Source: Symbiodinium natans (lineage: Eukaryota; Sar; Dinophyceae; Suessiales; Symbiodiniaceae). From it: a stretch of 62,000 nucleotides of DNA. The notes under the pieces were generated by a model, which made no database searches, was not told where the DNA came from, and worked only from the letters and a program-made list of their open reading frames with translations. Of this stretch, positions 12,076 to 24,842 are shown one piece after another. The DNA lies in assembly GCA_905221605.1 (NCBI GenBank), contig CAJNDS010000480.1, positions 1-62,000 of the forward strand, written 5' to 3'. The position numbers were made by a program, and so were the translations under genes. Each line of letters begins with the position of its first letter. The stretch's first letter is position 1.

Positions 12076-12439
12076 ATCTAGTTATATACGTGCACAAAAT
12101 CTTCGGATCTTGCACAAGGTCCCCAGCTCCAACGGCAGAAGAGGCGTCCGTGCGCCGCCCCGCAGCAGCAGCGAAGAGTGCACGAGTCTCAAATGGCCTC
12201 GCCTTGCATGTTTCGACATGCAAAAGTGATTCATGACGAATATAGTAGAGCACAACAGAATATCGTATAAAAAACATATTCTCCCAGTAGGATGAACATA
12301 TACGACATATACAAATTAACATCGACCTCCATCGTTCGCCCTCTTCCAGTCCAGGCGCACTGAAGATGCAGCGCGCGTGGCCCTGACAATCACTGTGCTG
12401 GCGCGTGGGGTGTCTTTGACGTTACGGGGAGATGCTCCA

Positions 12440-13515
12440 GAAAAGCCACTTCTCTCAAAAAACAATTTTCTCGAAAAAACACTTTCTCGAAAAGTGACTT
12501 TTCTCGAGGCGTGGCCCGCTCGGCGTCCCGGAAAAATCACTTTTCTCGAAAAGCCACTTTTCTCGAAAGGAACTTTTTTCGAAAAGTGACTTTTCTCGTG
12601 GCACTGTGTGCGCATTGTTTTCGAGAAGCCACTTTTCTTGAAAAGTCACCTTTGTAGTAAAGCCGCCTTCTCCTTTTTTGCCAAAACCTCTGAAAGCCAC
12701 TCGTGCTGACATTGCTTTTGTTTCCCGAAAAGACGGGTTTCGCGAAAGTTGATCTTTGTCACGCCGCTATGATCTGCAAAGAAAACAGGGCTTTTTGAAA
12801 AGCTACCTTCTGTGATACCTTCTTCGTGAAAAGCCATGACTTGTTTTGCGAATATATTCTTCTTACTGGTTTGTGTAAGTTGCTTGAGAAGGTAGTCTTA
12901 TTGAAAGCTGGAAAAGGCAGTGTCTGCTAGAAGTGTTGCGTCTCTTTGCGTTGCTTGTGGATTTGGTTTGCGTAGCCAAGAAATCGCTGCACGATAGCCA
13001 TGCGCAGCACTTCCTTGTGGGGCTCTCTGGCATTTGGGTTTAGGGTTTGGTTTAGGGTTCAGTGTTTGGGTTTAAAGTTTAGAGGGTTTGGGGCTTCTGC
13101 ACGCCAGGTTCACCCTTCGTACTTCTTTCACGTGCTCACCTACCATGTGGGAGGTTAGATCTGGAACCTTCTGACATCTCAACTCTAAGAACCCTTGAAG
13201 GTAGAGTTGCAAGATAAACTATTGAACCCCTAGGTCCTGAGCCATCAACCCTAAACCCACTAAGATCCCTCAAATGAGATGTTCTGTTGGTTGCTGTAGT
13301 GGTTGGCGCCGTGTCACTTAGTGCAGATGTGTTGCATGTTCTCGAGAAGCTACTTTTCCTGAAAAGCAATTTTTCCCGAAAAGCCACTCTTCGAGAAAAA
13401 CCACTTGCATCGAAAAGCCGTGTTGTTTTTTTGTTAAAATGACTTTCTCATGGCGTTGGGGCGCGCAGCGTTTGCAACAACACGTACGTCTGGAAAAGCT
13501 ATTTTCTAAGCAAAA
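12440..13515. repeat. Palindromic GAAAAG-N3-CTTTTC repeat family
   Basis: Between 12440 and 12660 short units of the type CGAAAAGCCACTTTTCT follow one another, each a small hairpin (GAAAAG, 3 bases, CTTTTC) joined by TCTCGA. More decayed copies continue to about 12840. A second block lies at 13330-13510. Between the blocks is a telomere-like tract (13035-13092). The minus and plus frames here are artefacts of the repeat. It could be a mobile element of the MITE class or a satellite; no terminal repeats or target duplications were seen. Confidence 0.7.
13035..13092. repeat. Interstitial telomere-like tract (GGGTTTA variants)
   Basis: Degenerate GGGTTTAGGGTTTGGTTTAG-type sequence. Plant-type TTTAGGG is the telomere repeat reported for dinoflagellates. 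The copies here are imperfect and internal. Confidence 0.7.
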
Positions 13516-15654
13516 GCGCTGCCTGTATTGTCCCGCTAACCTGGAAGACGCACCGCGTGACCGCTTAGGACAATTGGGGTTGAACGCCCCATGCCGGGAA
13601 CGTGCAGGTAGCATTGACTCCCGAGCAGTTGACTCCCAGCTTCAAGGTGCATCTCGTCCTGAAGTGAGAGTTAAGCACCCTATCAACAGATTTTTCTGAA
13701 TCCGGAAGACCATTAGAACCATGGGGTCGTTTCAGCATTTCGGTGCCTCGGTCGTAGAAACAGCTGCTGAAAGCTGCTCGAAGCCATGGAAGCATAGTGC
13801 TCAATTCACACGCCAAGCCCGGCAAATGCAAGCTTACATGCGCTTCCTCACGGATGCTTTGCAGGTCAGTGGGCGCAAGCCGTAGTTCAAAAAACTGTAT
13901 GCTGCTGAAAAGGACATGCTGGAGTGCAGACGCTCTTGCATGTAAATGACTATCTGCACACAGGCTCACTTGCTGGTACGGACGAGATGCGCCTTGCGTT
14001 TACTCTGCAGAGGGTTCGGGCAAGACCCAGATGGTGTGGTCTTCATGCATACATCGTGGAAAAGAACGAGATGTTCTGAGCTTGGCGACTGTCTTCGACG
14101 GCTCTTTGGGCGGATGCTTCAGCCCCAAAAACCTGCGGGGCCGTGGAACATGGAACCGTCTCTGCGCTCTGCTCTTGCGGCTTAGTAGGTTCAATGGGTG
14201 CCGCCATCAAGCAAACGCATCACAACAAAAACTCTTGCCATCAAGAAGCTGTCTCACGTTGACGTTCGTGCTCGGATCCTGGCATTCGGGCAGTTCGCCA
14301 TTTCGGTTGAATCCAATAGCCAGGCAAGGCGGGCCCTCTGCTTGGCCCACTTAACCATCAAGGGATCGTCAAACGTCCGCGGTACCTGGTGGTTGCTAAC
14401 ATGTGGCTGCTACACTGTATTCTACATGCTTCTGCGGCTTTTGATTCCCAAGAGCATGCATCTCCTTTTTCAAGCCGTTCGTGCCCTCGCCGGACCGCTT
14501 GTGGTTCATCTGGACCTTCCCGTGCCGCTTGCCCGCATGATGAGGACCTTCGCCCAGGGCAGCGTCGCCGACTCAAAATAAATTGAGACAAATACGTCGA
14601 CGGCACCTTCGCCGCCAGCATTTCTTGTCCACGAGTCTTCTGCTAGTCCTTCCGGGCACTGAAGAACGCTGCACCAGCTGCTTCTTTCACAGCCCTGCAA
14701 GCTCAAGGTTCCAAAGAAGCCACATGCGATGTGTCAATCTAGCTTTACATTAAACATCTGCGCGCCTCCTCTCCACCCAAGGCCGCGAAGGCACGAGCCT
14801 GCGGACAATGCAGTAAGAGGCTTGGGTCGAAGAAGCCCAAGTGTTATGCATAAGCATGCGAAGGCTGCAGAGTGCTTTCTTCGAGCTCAATAGCAGTGCT
14901 GTGATCAGTGCAGCTGATGCCAACTCTTGTGTTTTGCCAAGGCCCCCTGCCACATGCGCGGGCATTGCCGGCAGCTTCGTCGGTGTTGCCGGACGGCTTG
15001 ATGAATTCTTCCTCTCAGCTCCGCCCATGCAAGTCGATCCGCTTGTAAGGATGAATCGCTGTCAAGAAGCTCTCTCTGCCAGGCAATGTGCCACATGATT
15101 CGGCTGGTCCTTGATCGGTTCTGAGAGCGCCCGCGTGGCTCGCGTCCCTGGGGACCTGGGGACCGCGATGGTGTCCTCACCAGTGGGAAGCTTGCAAGAA
15201 CCAAGTCCTGTCAGTGCGCCTTTGATGATGCTTGTAGAGAAAGACCTCAAAGCCTACGCCACAAACATCCACAAACCAATCGCTCCGAATCGGAGGTGGC
15301 GTAGCCACACGGCTTCCCGGCATCGGTGTCGCGCAAGGTGACACGCTGCGGGAGACTCGAGGTAAAGCGAAGCCTGCATTCTCGAAGCTTGTGGAAAAAG
15401 CTTTACTTCAGATCGGGCAACTCAATACTCTCAGGTAGGTCACCTTCTTTGGATTGCTTTGAAACACAACAGGTACCTTCCTTTATCCAGCGTTGCATGA
15501 GGCCGCTGGAAATATGTACTTCTATGAACTCTTTGGCATTCGTGGCTTGCTTTTGGCCTGGAGAGCCCAATATTGGCTTCACATAAATACTTTTCTGTGG
15601 CTTGCTTGCGGTTCGGGATGCTGGAAATTCTTTCTGGCCTGCGGAGCCTGGAAT

Positions 15655-15702
15655 GTATACATATATATATATATATATATTTGTATATATATATATACAC
15701 CA
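15655..15702. repeat. TA dinucleotide repeat
   Basis: Two runs of TA separated by TTTG, about 45 bases. Frames crossing it encode Tyr/Ile repeats and are not genes. Confidence 0.95.
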
Positions 15703-16038
15703 AGCAGATACCTGCTCTGGCTTGCCTTCTGGCCCGATCCGCATTTAAGGGCCAGGTTCAATGCGACTTGTGGATCTGTTTCCAACTATGCCACGATGGT
15801 TCAAGAGCCCGGAACAGAACCGTCCAAACGCAGTTCACACCGCTGAGCCTTTATGGAAGCGAGCCGGGCACCGGACACGTGACCGAGATTCACTCAGTAT
15901 CGCAGCATGCTGCAGTACATCGCAACGATCGTCGCCAGCCTGATGCTTTGGAACTGGACCTGGAAGTGCTCTCCACTTCTGTGAGGATGGTTTCCTTACG
16001 CCGCGGGTCTTCAGAGATTTCAGAGCGTGTCAACCGCG

Positions 16039-16560
16039 TCAAGTTCGGAGTGGGCACCGCGCCCGGAGCATGAGGAGATCGTCAGGCTGGCTGACCAATC
16101 GCAAGGCAACCTTTTCGCCAACAATGTGGATCCGGGCCCCGTTTGGAGAAAGAGCGAGGGCATGCAAGGGCGCCTCGATCTGCTTCAGTGCCGCGGCACG
16201 GGAGCCCTCCTTCCACATGGCCTCCCACACTCGGCTTGCAATCCTGGAGTATCTGACACATTCCAAACATCTCGGCGTCTCTGCCTTGGCCACCAGGACC
16301 CAGCCTTTCGCAAAGTCAGACTTTAGCTGCGTGGCACGCAGGCCATCCTGGAAGCAGTCATCATGGTGCCATCTGCACAAGGGTCTGGAGAGTCCCTCAA
16401 GCTCCTTTTTTGTTCCTCTCCCTGCCCGGTATGGGTTGAGTCTAAGAGGACGCTTGGCGTGCTCTTTCCTACACTGAGTCAGGTCCTCTGAGTCCTCTAG
16501 CTTCCGGAGAAACCATCCAAACACCTTCGGGTCGGCTGACCCCCGTGCAAGTTGAGACAC
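16039..16560 (-). CDS. Unassigned open frame, possible exon
   Basis: A 173-codon frame with balanced amino acid use, for example DPKVFGWFLRKLEDSEDL and LHALALSPNGARIHIVGEK. The second piece faintly recalls a beta-propeller blade (LALSPNG), but no repeat of it is seen. No flanking exons were recognised and no start can be justified. It may be part of a gene or a chance frame. Confidence 0.25.
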   Translation of the reverse strand: MSQLARGSADPKVFGWFLRKLEDSEDLTQCRKEHAKRPLRLNPYRAGRGTKKELEGLSRPLCRWHHDDCFQDGLRATQLKSDFAKGWVLVAKAETPRCLECVRYSRIASRVWEAMWKEGSRAAALKQIEAPLHALALSPNGARIHIVGEKVALRLVSQPDDLLMLRARCPLRT

Positions 16561-19500
16561 GTCTCATTGGATGGTGGTAGCATAGGGAAAACGCATGCAA
16601 TGCCTCCAGCTGGCTTTCGTGTATACAGCTGCGCATTCCCTGCTGCGTGCACTCCATGAATGCTCGGAACCATGCTGGTGGCTTCGAGGTAGATTTATCT
16701 GACCGGTTTCCTAAGCGTCGTCCGGCTTGGGTACTTGCCCGCCGCTGAAAGTTTGAGAGACTTCCGCTCGGGAGCTCGGGAAACCTTGTGCAATTGAGTT
16801 AGTTGTTGAAGGCTCGGCCTTACGTGAAACTTAATTCGTTGCAATTGAAGCCACTCTGGGCCACCTATCCTAGTGATACTGCCATGCGAGTGGCAGCTCT
16901 GCGATGCAGGCGCTCCAGGTATGGCGGCGCCCTGCACGAAACAGATTGTGTGTTACAAGCGATTCCCAGCACGTGCCCAACACTTTCTTCATGCCCGCTC
17001 CATGCGCCAGCGGGCCTTGTGCAGATTCATACAGGGATGGCGCCTGTCGCATCAAGCCACATACAGTACTCTGCAATGCTCTCTGCCTTACTGCGGCATC
17101 TTGAATCACTTAGCCGGAAGCTCTGGTTTTCGAGGGCATCAGTCAGTCATTGCTTAGGTGCTGCAAGACAGGGAAGGTCAAGGCATGTCTAGGCAAGGGT
17201 GCGAGCGTCTGCCGCAGTATGCGAAAAGTTCGAAAACGGGCGTGCAGTCACAGCCTCTATCTTGACAAGTGGGTAGCTCCTGGTGAACAAGCCGCAGCCC
17301 ATGTCCCGTTGTGCTGGAGCCTAAACAGCCCCACGTCCCTACCCGGGCCTGGAGATCAGGCCAGGTCTGGCTCCGTGCTAAGCCCAAGCCGGAGCCTTCG
17401 CTGTCACTTGCTTCCTGCGCAAGAAGAAAGGCTCCCCCCCACCCCCGCCGCACACGGGCTCCGCTGTGAAACTTCCAGCCTCCTCAGCACCGCGGGCAGG
17501 GGGATGGAAGGATGCCGAAGAAGGAAGCACATCGGCATCACCATGCTCCTTCCAACAGATCGGGTCTTAAGTCCGTGTCAGGTCCTGCAGTTCAACACAA
17601 GGTCACCTCGAGGCTACCATCACCTTCTCCGCTGTGGACTGTCGAAAGGGACAGTGCCAAGCTGTCTGCGGCTTTGGAGAGGAAAGTGCCTCGCCATCTA
17701 TCTCAGATGCAGGGAAACAGGACACGCCACGAACCGTAGGGCCGTAGAGTTGAAGCTAAGTGAACCATCACTCCACGAAGAACAGCCCTAAGACTCCAGA
17801 CCCGCTTACCTCGCCTGCAGACAGCTCGCTCTGCACCGACATCTCACCTGGAACTCTGACATTCAACAGGGCGCCCCTGTTTCCCTTGTGGCCTCTCTTG
17901 CCTACCCTTTGCTAGAAGAAATGAAGGGCTTCCAGCTGCTGCCACGCTGCTGGACTTGCGCCGGCGGCACTGTCTCCCCAATGATTGCACAGCCGTGCGC
18001 TCCTCCCATGACGGTGTACTCTGAGTTCTTGAATTAAGGGAGGAGCCCTGGCCATCGACACACACTCCACACATGGAGATGCATTCACTCGCATTTCGGT
18101 GGACATGGATCACGCCTCTTCACGTGTCAGTGTTAGTCCTGGATGGCTTGGAATAAGCTGAAAGCCTCACCACACTCTTCCATGCTCCCCCGAACCTTTT
18201 AAACGTTTCCCGGTGCCTCGTCCGGAAGTGTGCCAGGAAGCTCCAACTCGGGAGGCCTTGCGCCTGCCTCGTCATCAATCCGCATAGTAGCCAGGAGGGA
18301 ATTGTACCCCTTTTGTCTGGCACACGAGCTACTGCAGTTGAGTATCATCAACAATGCTGCTCATACCAGCAGTCCTGGACCATTATTGTCACCCGAAATC
18401 CGAAAGCCGACAAAATGCAAGTGCAGTCGGGGCCTTCTGCGGGGACTTTTCCTGCTTGTTGTGCAAATGCCTGGTTCGTTTCGCTTAAGTGGCAAAGGAG
18501 GCAAACCAAGCTTCACATGACAGCACGTGCGGGTTCGTCAAGGAATCGATTCAAATGTGTTTCTCTCCAACATATGCGTGTGATCATGTATGTGGACCAT
18601 CAATCACTAAGCACCGTGCTCTCCTGCAACAGTTCACTGCTCCTGGCTGCGTCCTGATTCCTACATTGGCAAAATGCAGATAAATGCAGCAAAGCTGCCA
18701 AGCAAGCTCTGCTGCTGAGGCGGGCAGGCTGTCCAGGCCGTCCAACAGCGATGCCTCTCTCTTTTGCTCATGAAACTGCCATATGAATCCCTTCGCCCTA
18801 GCATAACCTCCCTCGCCCACCCCACCACCCGAATGTGGAAATCCGGAATTGGGAGAATAACTTCGTAGATTGGAGGGCTTCGGGTTCAGGACTCGCTCTC
18901 GCCCCCCACTCAGCTAGACTCAATTTGAATGAGGTTCGTTCCAGGGCCATAGGCCTTAGGGTTACGGCTTGGAATATCTGCGGCTCTGAGTGCCGCTGAT
19001 CCCCGGCGAGGTGACTGGCCTTTACGTACCGGCAGGAACAAAGGTCACGAGTGCAAAAGTGCGAGAAAAAGAGCACACGACAACAGGCCTTGGACACCTT
19101 TTCGCCTTCCCCCTCTGCTTGCGCGACGGTGCCAATGAAGTGGTGCACAGGCGGTCGCCTCTCCAGTCCCCTCTCCTTGCAACCTTGGAAGAAATTGCTT
19201 CCCCGTGCGGTGTGGGAAGAGGTGAATCTTCGATTGAGTCAGCGAAAATCTGGCCAGCTGCGACTTAGGTACTTCGGCTCTCTGCGGCAGCAGGCTGCTG
19301 CAGTAGCAGCTCGTCCTCGAGAGCCACTTCAAGACTTTATAATCAGAGCAAGGAGAAGAGTAAGGCTAGCAAGGCTGCCAGTACCTCTGCTATGGCCTCT
19401 GCCCCGCACTTTGCCCCGCAGCGGCCTTGAACTCCACCAGCCCGGAATGGCTGAAGCTGGCAGACCACAGAGCCAAGCTGCGGATGAAGCCTGTGTCCTG

Positions 19501-19773
19501 ACGGGGGATTGAGAGACTGTGGGTAATTTTGGGGGGCCCTTGTGTAATTCAGGGGGACTCTGGATTGCCTATATAATTCAAGTCAATAACCCTCCCAGAG
19601 CCCGAGTAGCTCTGTGGCTCCTGGCTTTGGCGGCCCCACTGCACGCTGCACGGGCCGAGTTTCATCTCCACGCGGCCAGTGTCCTTTGGGACGACACTGA
19701 CACCCATGGACATGATTTTTACGTCTTAAGTTTGAGGAGAACAACAAAAGCAGAAAGAGACTGAATGTCTAAC

Positions 19774-20954
19774 TTACAGAACGTCACTGCCAGGGGGCAG
19801 CCAATGCCAGCAGCATGGTGTACGGCTTCTCCCGTGGGAGTAGACTCGATTCCTCGCGAAGCTGCAGAAGTCCACAGGGCCCTCTAAAGTCAAATCGTGG
19901 GACATGTTGCGAAGCATTCTGCAGCCTGCCTGGACAGCCAAGTCTTCCAACTGGACCGTGTGCCCTGTGTCGTCCTCTTGGACAATAGCCCGTGTCAAAC
20001 TCAGGCAGGAGCAGGAGATGTTGGCAAAGTGGACGGTGCCAAGTCTTCGCTGCTCACCACTCTCCTCGGACATCTCGGCTGCCCAAGCGATGCAAACTTC
20101 GCTGCCGGGGTTGGGCAGCGTCACCAGAATGGCAAACTTCACGTATTCAGGGCCACGTGTCTCAGGCCTGAGGCCACGGGCGATCACTCGCTTGAATGCG
20201 GCACCGTGGTAAGCGGGGCAGTGGTTCACAGCCTTCATCAGGAGGCCCCAACGGCGCTTCTGCACCTCTTGAGCCACCAGGAGCTTAGCAGCTTCCTGGT
20301 CGATTTGATCCTTTGCAGCATCGGGGTGGAGCTTCGACAAATACAGAGCCAAACGAGAGACGGAATCGTTTTCCAGCCCGAAGGCCCGGGATAAGAAGAG
20401 AGCCGCTCGTGAGATCGTTTCATTCGGTCGGGCAGAGTCATGGCTAGTGCCACTCATGGTGAGGAGCTGAGCCTCCCCACCATAAGCCTGTCGCAGGTTC
20501 CTGGCATGCTCGGTAGACAGAAGCTCATCCTCCGCTGGATGCAAAAAAAGCCCAGGCACAAAACAGGCTTTGGCGTGGTCCACAGGGGCAGTGGAAGTAG
20601 TGGCACTCGAGTCAACTCTAGGACCCAGCAGCCCGCTCTCCGAGGCGAGCTGGCAGAGGCCTGACAGGGGACCTGACAGCACTCCCGGCACTTCCAGCAG
20701 GGACGCCGCATCCGAATAGGCGCTGTCGCAAACAAGCGCGGCCAGCGTCGGGTTTTTGGCCGCCGCCTCCAAGGCAGCTGCGGCACCGGCAGACCGACCC
20801 CAGAGAGCGATGTAGGGATAGGGTGGGATGGCGTTGTGGCCGTGCCGGAGCATCTCGACTGCAGCTGCCACGTCCTTCGCCAGGCAGTGACTCGTCCCAC
20901 TTGGGCTAACATCGATGGCAAAGATGGCGATGCCCAGGGGAAGCAACTCCGCAC
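19774..20954 (-). CDS. Alpha/beta hydrolase (serine hydrolase fold), 3' exon of a larger gene
   Basis: One long exon read from an AG|G acceptor (TTAAG|GTGCGGAG) at 20954; the frame is closed by TAA just upstream, so the true N-terminus lies in earlier exons. The exon opens with LLPLGIAIFAIDVSPSG, the strand before the nucleophile elbow. A GRSAG elbow follows (nucleophile Ser about 52 residues in), then Asp in HPAEDELL (about 140) and His in GTSHDSARP (about 169), in the order and spacing of the catalytic triad in S33/BAAT-like hydrolases. The HGN/HGG oxyanion motif expected before the exon was not found in the 2 kb upstream. About 180 residues after the triad match nothing recognised and may include intron read-through. 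The substrate is unknown. A 1.2-kb exon is unusual next to the 30-90 bp exons of neighbouring genes. Confidence 0.82.
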
Positions 20955-23809
20955 CTTAAGGCACAGCTCTCTGACTCGTGCGCAAGAACACTGGAGTGAG
21001 CCGTGTTCGGCAACACTCGACTATGTCCGACATCTCTGCAGGCTGGACCGTCTACGTGATTTCAAGGCAAGGAGCAAAGATCCAAGCACTCCTCTGCCCC
21101 AGCACCACCCTCCTGCTCGCTGGGGCAGTAGACCACTACGCACCTGCCGCACATATTTGCACCAATCCATGCACTTCCATACAGCACTTCAAGACTTCAA
21201 GAAGACTTCAAGAAGACTTCAAGAAGACTTCAAGAAGACTTCAACCCATCGAAGAAAGCCAAGGCAGACGTACAAAAGCCCTTTCCATGCCAGGCGCCGT
21301 GGTGTAGGAAGCTTTGGATCCAGAAGGCGGCCCACAAAACCTTCGCGCGGAGCTTCTACTTGGGGCACGTGCTACACGAGCCGTAGGTAAAAGGTGAAAT
21401 GTCAGCCCCTCTTTTGTTTTTTTTCTTGTTGGGGGGGGGGCCGGTCCCTTATACAGTGAAGCTTGCGGGCGATTAAAAGTATCTCGCGACTTCGCGCAAC
21501 GCGCCTTGAAAGTCATTTGCTGGTCCCTCCCCCCGGTCCATGTTGAAGCAGAATCTGTGCAGATCTGGAACTCTAGCGAGTGCCAACACGTGCCAAAGTC
21601 GTACCTGCCTAAACACCAAGTCGGCAAGCAGCAATTGTCCACGACTTCTACTGGCCACATGTGCCAGAGGCACGGTGAAGGTTGAACATGGTTGAACAGC
21701 TGGCTGGTCCAAAGGTCAGTCAGGGCATGGATGTCTTGTGTCACACCATGTTCTGAACATCCACATTGCACGCTCCATCGAGTGGGCATGCGCATCACTT
21801 GCAAAACCCTTGTCTGCCCAGTGGCAGTGAACCAATCTGCCGAGCCACCCCCCCACTCCCCCGCATCCGTTGTCATATGATCCTCCTGCAGCCTGCTCTT
21901 CCCAAATGCCAACTTGAAGTCTTTTCAATCTCGCCACAAGTTTGTGGTCTTGCTCGCGTCAGGTCCATCGAGTTCAGATCCGGCGTGGGCATGCTTCTCT
22001 TGGGCGGTTCTTTTGGTCGTGTGAAGTGCCTGGCGACACACCGTGTGACCTTCCGTCGCTGCCTTTACAGCGGGTCACACGCCAGCGAAAACCCGCGGCG
22101 CCGCTTCGTGTCAGGCGGGCTTCTGTCCACCCCATCGGATGCTGGGCGATCTGAGTGGTCTGTCCGACTGTATACACCCCAAACTTCCTAGCCCTACAAG
22201 GCCCTAAGCCGCACTTGAATGACGTGCGCCTCTCCGCGGGCCACTGCGAACAGAGAACTTGGCGACCTCAGCGCGCAGGCCTGGCAGTGCACCTGGGCTT
22301 CGCAGGACTTACCACCCCCCCCCCCCCCCCAACTTTTTCCGTTCCAGTCCACCTAGCTGTTGACCGACCCAGATATGCAGGGGGCTCGCATCGTGGCCAT
22401 TCCGCCATTTCGGTGTGGGGATGGAGATGGTTGGGGAATTTACTGTTGTCAATGTCTATCCATACATCCCATGCGGCCAGGGCACTGAGCACTTCACGCA
22501 CCTCACCAGTGCGGATGCCAACAGAACAAAAAGGCAGGCATAGCTCTTGCGGCACGTGGCCGCCTTAGCCGAGGAAGAGGAAGAGTCTTTGCCTACCTTT
22601 CCCTACTCTGCGCCCTGTGCCTTGGCGCTGTGGAGGCCGCGGCGGCGCACCTCCTCGGGCAGCCGTGATGGGAGTGCCAGACGGCGAAGCGCCGCGAGCC
22701 GTTCCTGCCCCAAGGAGTAGATACACACAAACAGGGAACCCTCAAGACAAGTTAAACTTAAGTTAAGCTATGTCGAAACTAGACAAAGCTACAAAGCGAC
22801 AGCTTTCGACTCCTGGAACTGGTCCATATGGCTAGAAAGGGCCTAGGTGGTGCGCTTCGTCGCGCTCATTGCGCCGCTGAGACGCTTCAAAGGCTTAGGT
22901 TGCCAGCGATGTACGGTTTGCCACTCAGATGCCGGCAAGTTGCAGGCTTTCGCTCACATGGAAGCCGTGGGAGAGGTAAAGGAGAGCATTGAGCTTGGTG
23001 GCTCTGGAAGAGACGACTCACAATCGCAACTCTAGCAAAAAATGACAAGGCAGCCTACTGCTTCAACTACTACTCTACTGTCCAGCTCTCCTCCCGGCAG
23101 AGGTCCCAATCCTTGAGTGCTGAGTGGCACCTCAAGTTGCATGGGGTGGGCCGTGAGTGTGTTGTTGACAAGGAGTCGCATTGAAGAAGTCCCAACTGAG
23201 GCTCCAACCCAAAAGAGGGGGCTTTTTTTGCTCTACGAAGTTTCCCCACTTTGTGTAGCGCATCACGCCCTGCTCGGCTCTGAGCCTCTGAGCCGGGCAC
23301 AAGGCTCGATTGCTCCAGAGGCGGTAGTTGCTCGGTGTCAACCTGCACTGAGCGGAGAGATGGGACCGAGAAACTTCCGGTGCTTGCAACATCCTGCAAA
23401 TGCGGCTAGGTGGATTGCTTGATGGCGTCGCTGTACTTCTTGATGGCGATGCGAAACCTCAGACGCTGCCTTTCGCTTCCCTCGTGAGTCTTCTGAGTCT
23501 TCTGTGCGCTGTTGCCTATCCCAGGCCATAAGGCCAAGACTTCTGCATGGCAGCCATGCGGTCGGGCAGGCTATCAGCCTGGGATGATGTATGATGATTT
23601 TTGATGCATGATGCTACAGTACGAGTGTGTATGACTATGAGTATAATGGCCGATGGTGGTCTTGGACAATCTAGCAAAGCAAGAGGGACGTCGGCTTCGG
23701 CAGCCACATCCACGAGAGCCCGGCATCATCACCCGCTTCGCGGAGCATGGCCTGTGCCTCGACAGCGGCCAGTGGTCCTACCGGGCGACACTCAAACTCG
23801 GATGTCGGC
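20955..23809. other. Gene-poor stretch upstream of the hydrolase
   Basis: Missing 5' exons of the hydrolase should be here or beyond, but no HGN-type motif was found. It contains an 11-bp tandem repeat (21183-21243) and a C homopolymer near 22315-22330. Open frames between 21241 and 22555 show no conserved pattern. Confidence 0.35.
21183..21243. repeat. 11-bp tandem repeat (AAGAAGACTTC)x5
   Basis: Five near-perfect units of AAGAAGACTTC. Confidence 0.95.
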
Positions 23810-23884
23810 CTCGCGGTAGAGCTCGTTGCCCTCACTTCGAAGGGCTTCTGCCTGTAGCTTGGCTTCGGCGCGGGCCCTGGATTC
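23810..23884 (-). CDS. Possible TPR-protein exon
   Basis: Twenty-five codons between an AG|G acceptor (CAGCAG|GAA) and a GC donor (GAG|GCC), phase 0 at both ends. It reads ESRARAEAKLQAEAL then RSEGNELYRE. The last part matches the first helix of a tetratricopeptide repeat in co-chaperone type proteins (EGNELY/F.). The second helix (A...Y..AL) was not found in the next 200 bases. Upstream, 23930-24100 on the same strand encodes a very acidic stretch (EEEPRTAQIEAQIEA) that could be an earlier exon. Identity is tentative. Confidence 0.4.
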
Positions 23885-24842
23885 CTGCTGCGAGGACAGT
23901 AAGAAGGGCCCAAATATTTGCTTCGATTTGTGCTTCGATTTGTGCTGTCCGAGGCTCCTCCTCATCCTTCTCCTGTCCATCCTGTTTCACAGGCCTCTCC
24001 CTCTCCTCCCTCTCGGGATCCGGTCTTCTCCTGACCCAAGCCGATGCTTGCGCAGGGCCAGGACAGTTCTGGGACGAAGCGTGGAAGGCATGAAGAAGGT
24101 CATGAGAGCTCGTGTGCCTGCTGCTGCTGCGGTCCCTTCGTGGAGGGGGTTCAGGTGGTGCCCTTGGTTCCACAGGCTGCAGGTTGAGCAGCCGCCCTGG
24201 ATGAAAAGATTAAAAGATCGAGCTTCAGCTTGAAAGGCAGCGAAGATTCTTCTCTCGGCGCCAAATGACGTCGTATGCCTGCAAAGTAGCGCCGTCCAAA
24301 GCCGCTGACACTCCCAACGCTACCCAGACGAGCATATTGCTTCATAGACGAGAGGATCATCACGTCATCAGGTGCTCTTCGCCTCCCGGAGAGCTGGGAA
24401 ACGCAAGGCCTCCCAGGCCTGACCAAATGCGACCACTCAGAGGCTCGTGGTCGGTTCGTTGCAGTCGGGCAAAGCAGCAGCAAAACATTGCAAAACCCAC
24501 ACTTGTTCTGGAGCCTGCCTCATTCAGAGACTGCGTCACCTGCTACGGCGACCACATGCTCCACCTAGGCTAGCCCTCATCTAGCTCTTCCTGTTCTGTC
24601 CTTCGCTGAATGTTGAGGCGAAAAGATGAAGGTAAGTTCATGCAACAGCAGAAGCCCCGACGGGACAAACCCAAAGCCAGCCCTAAGTCATGGCAGCAGG
24701 ACGTTCTGGCCGTAGCCACCAGAACTCCAGGGACGCTTGTCTGGGTGGAACCTCTGTGAATGATTTGGTGCACTGCTGTGCAATTCACACTCTTCCGAAA
24801 CACTTGAGGAGCTGGCTCTCGAAGCTTCTCGTGATATGCCTA

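Larger units (their letters stand above)
8114..12439. other. Gene-poor stretch, nothing firmly supportable
   Basis: No conserved family was recognised. A plus-strand frame at 9250-9330 encodes a hydrophobic run (GFLVVLLGSCFCALFIL) and a minus-strand frame at 10690-10800 looks protein-like (SALLPRSQRADAANVRLRL), but neither has clear splice boundaries. Bases 9940-10480 are AT-rich. A 16-base G run lies at 9447-9462. Confidence 0.35.
13516..19773. other. Gene-poor stretch with one unassigned ORF
   Basis: No conserved family was recognised. Plus-strand frames at 14198-14581 and 19051-19512 are open for 127 and 153 codons but show no known motif. A TA repeat lies at 15655-15702, and an open minus-strand frame at 16039-16560 is listed separately. 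Confidence 0.35.

Noticed and set aside
12316-12837. Open frames on both strands with Lys-Ser-His-Phe-Ser repeats
   Set aside because: They are translations of the palindromic repeat family.
17150-17791. 213-codon plus-strand frame
   Set aside because: Composition is rich in Arg, Cys and Ser with no helices, motifs or splice context; it looks like a chance frame in GC-rich DNA.
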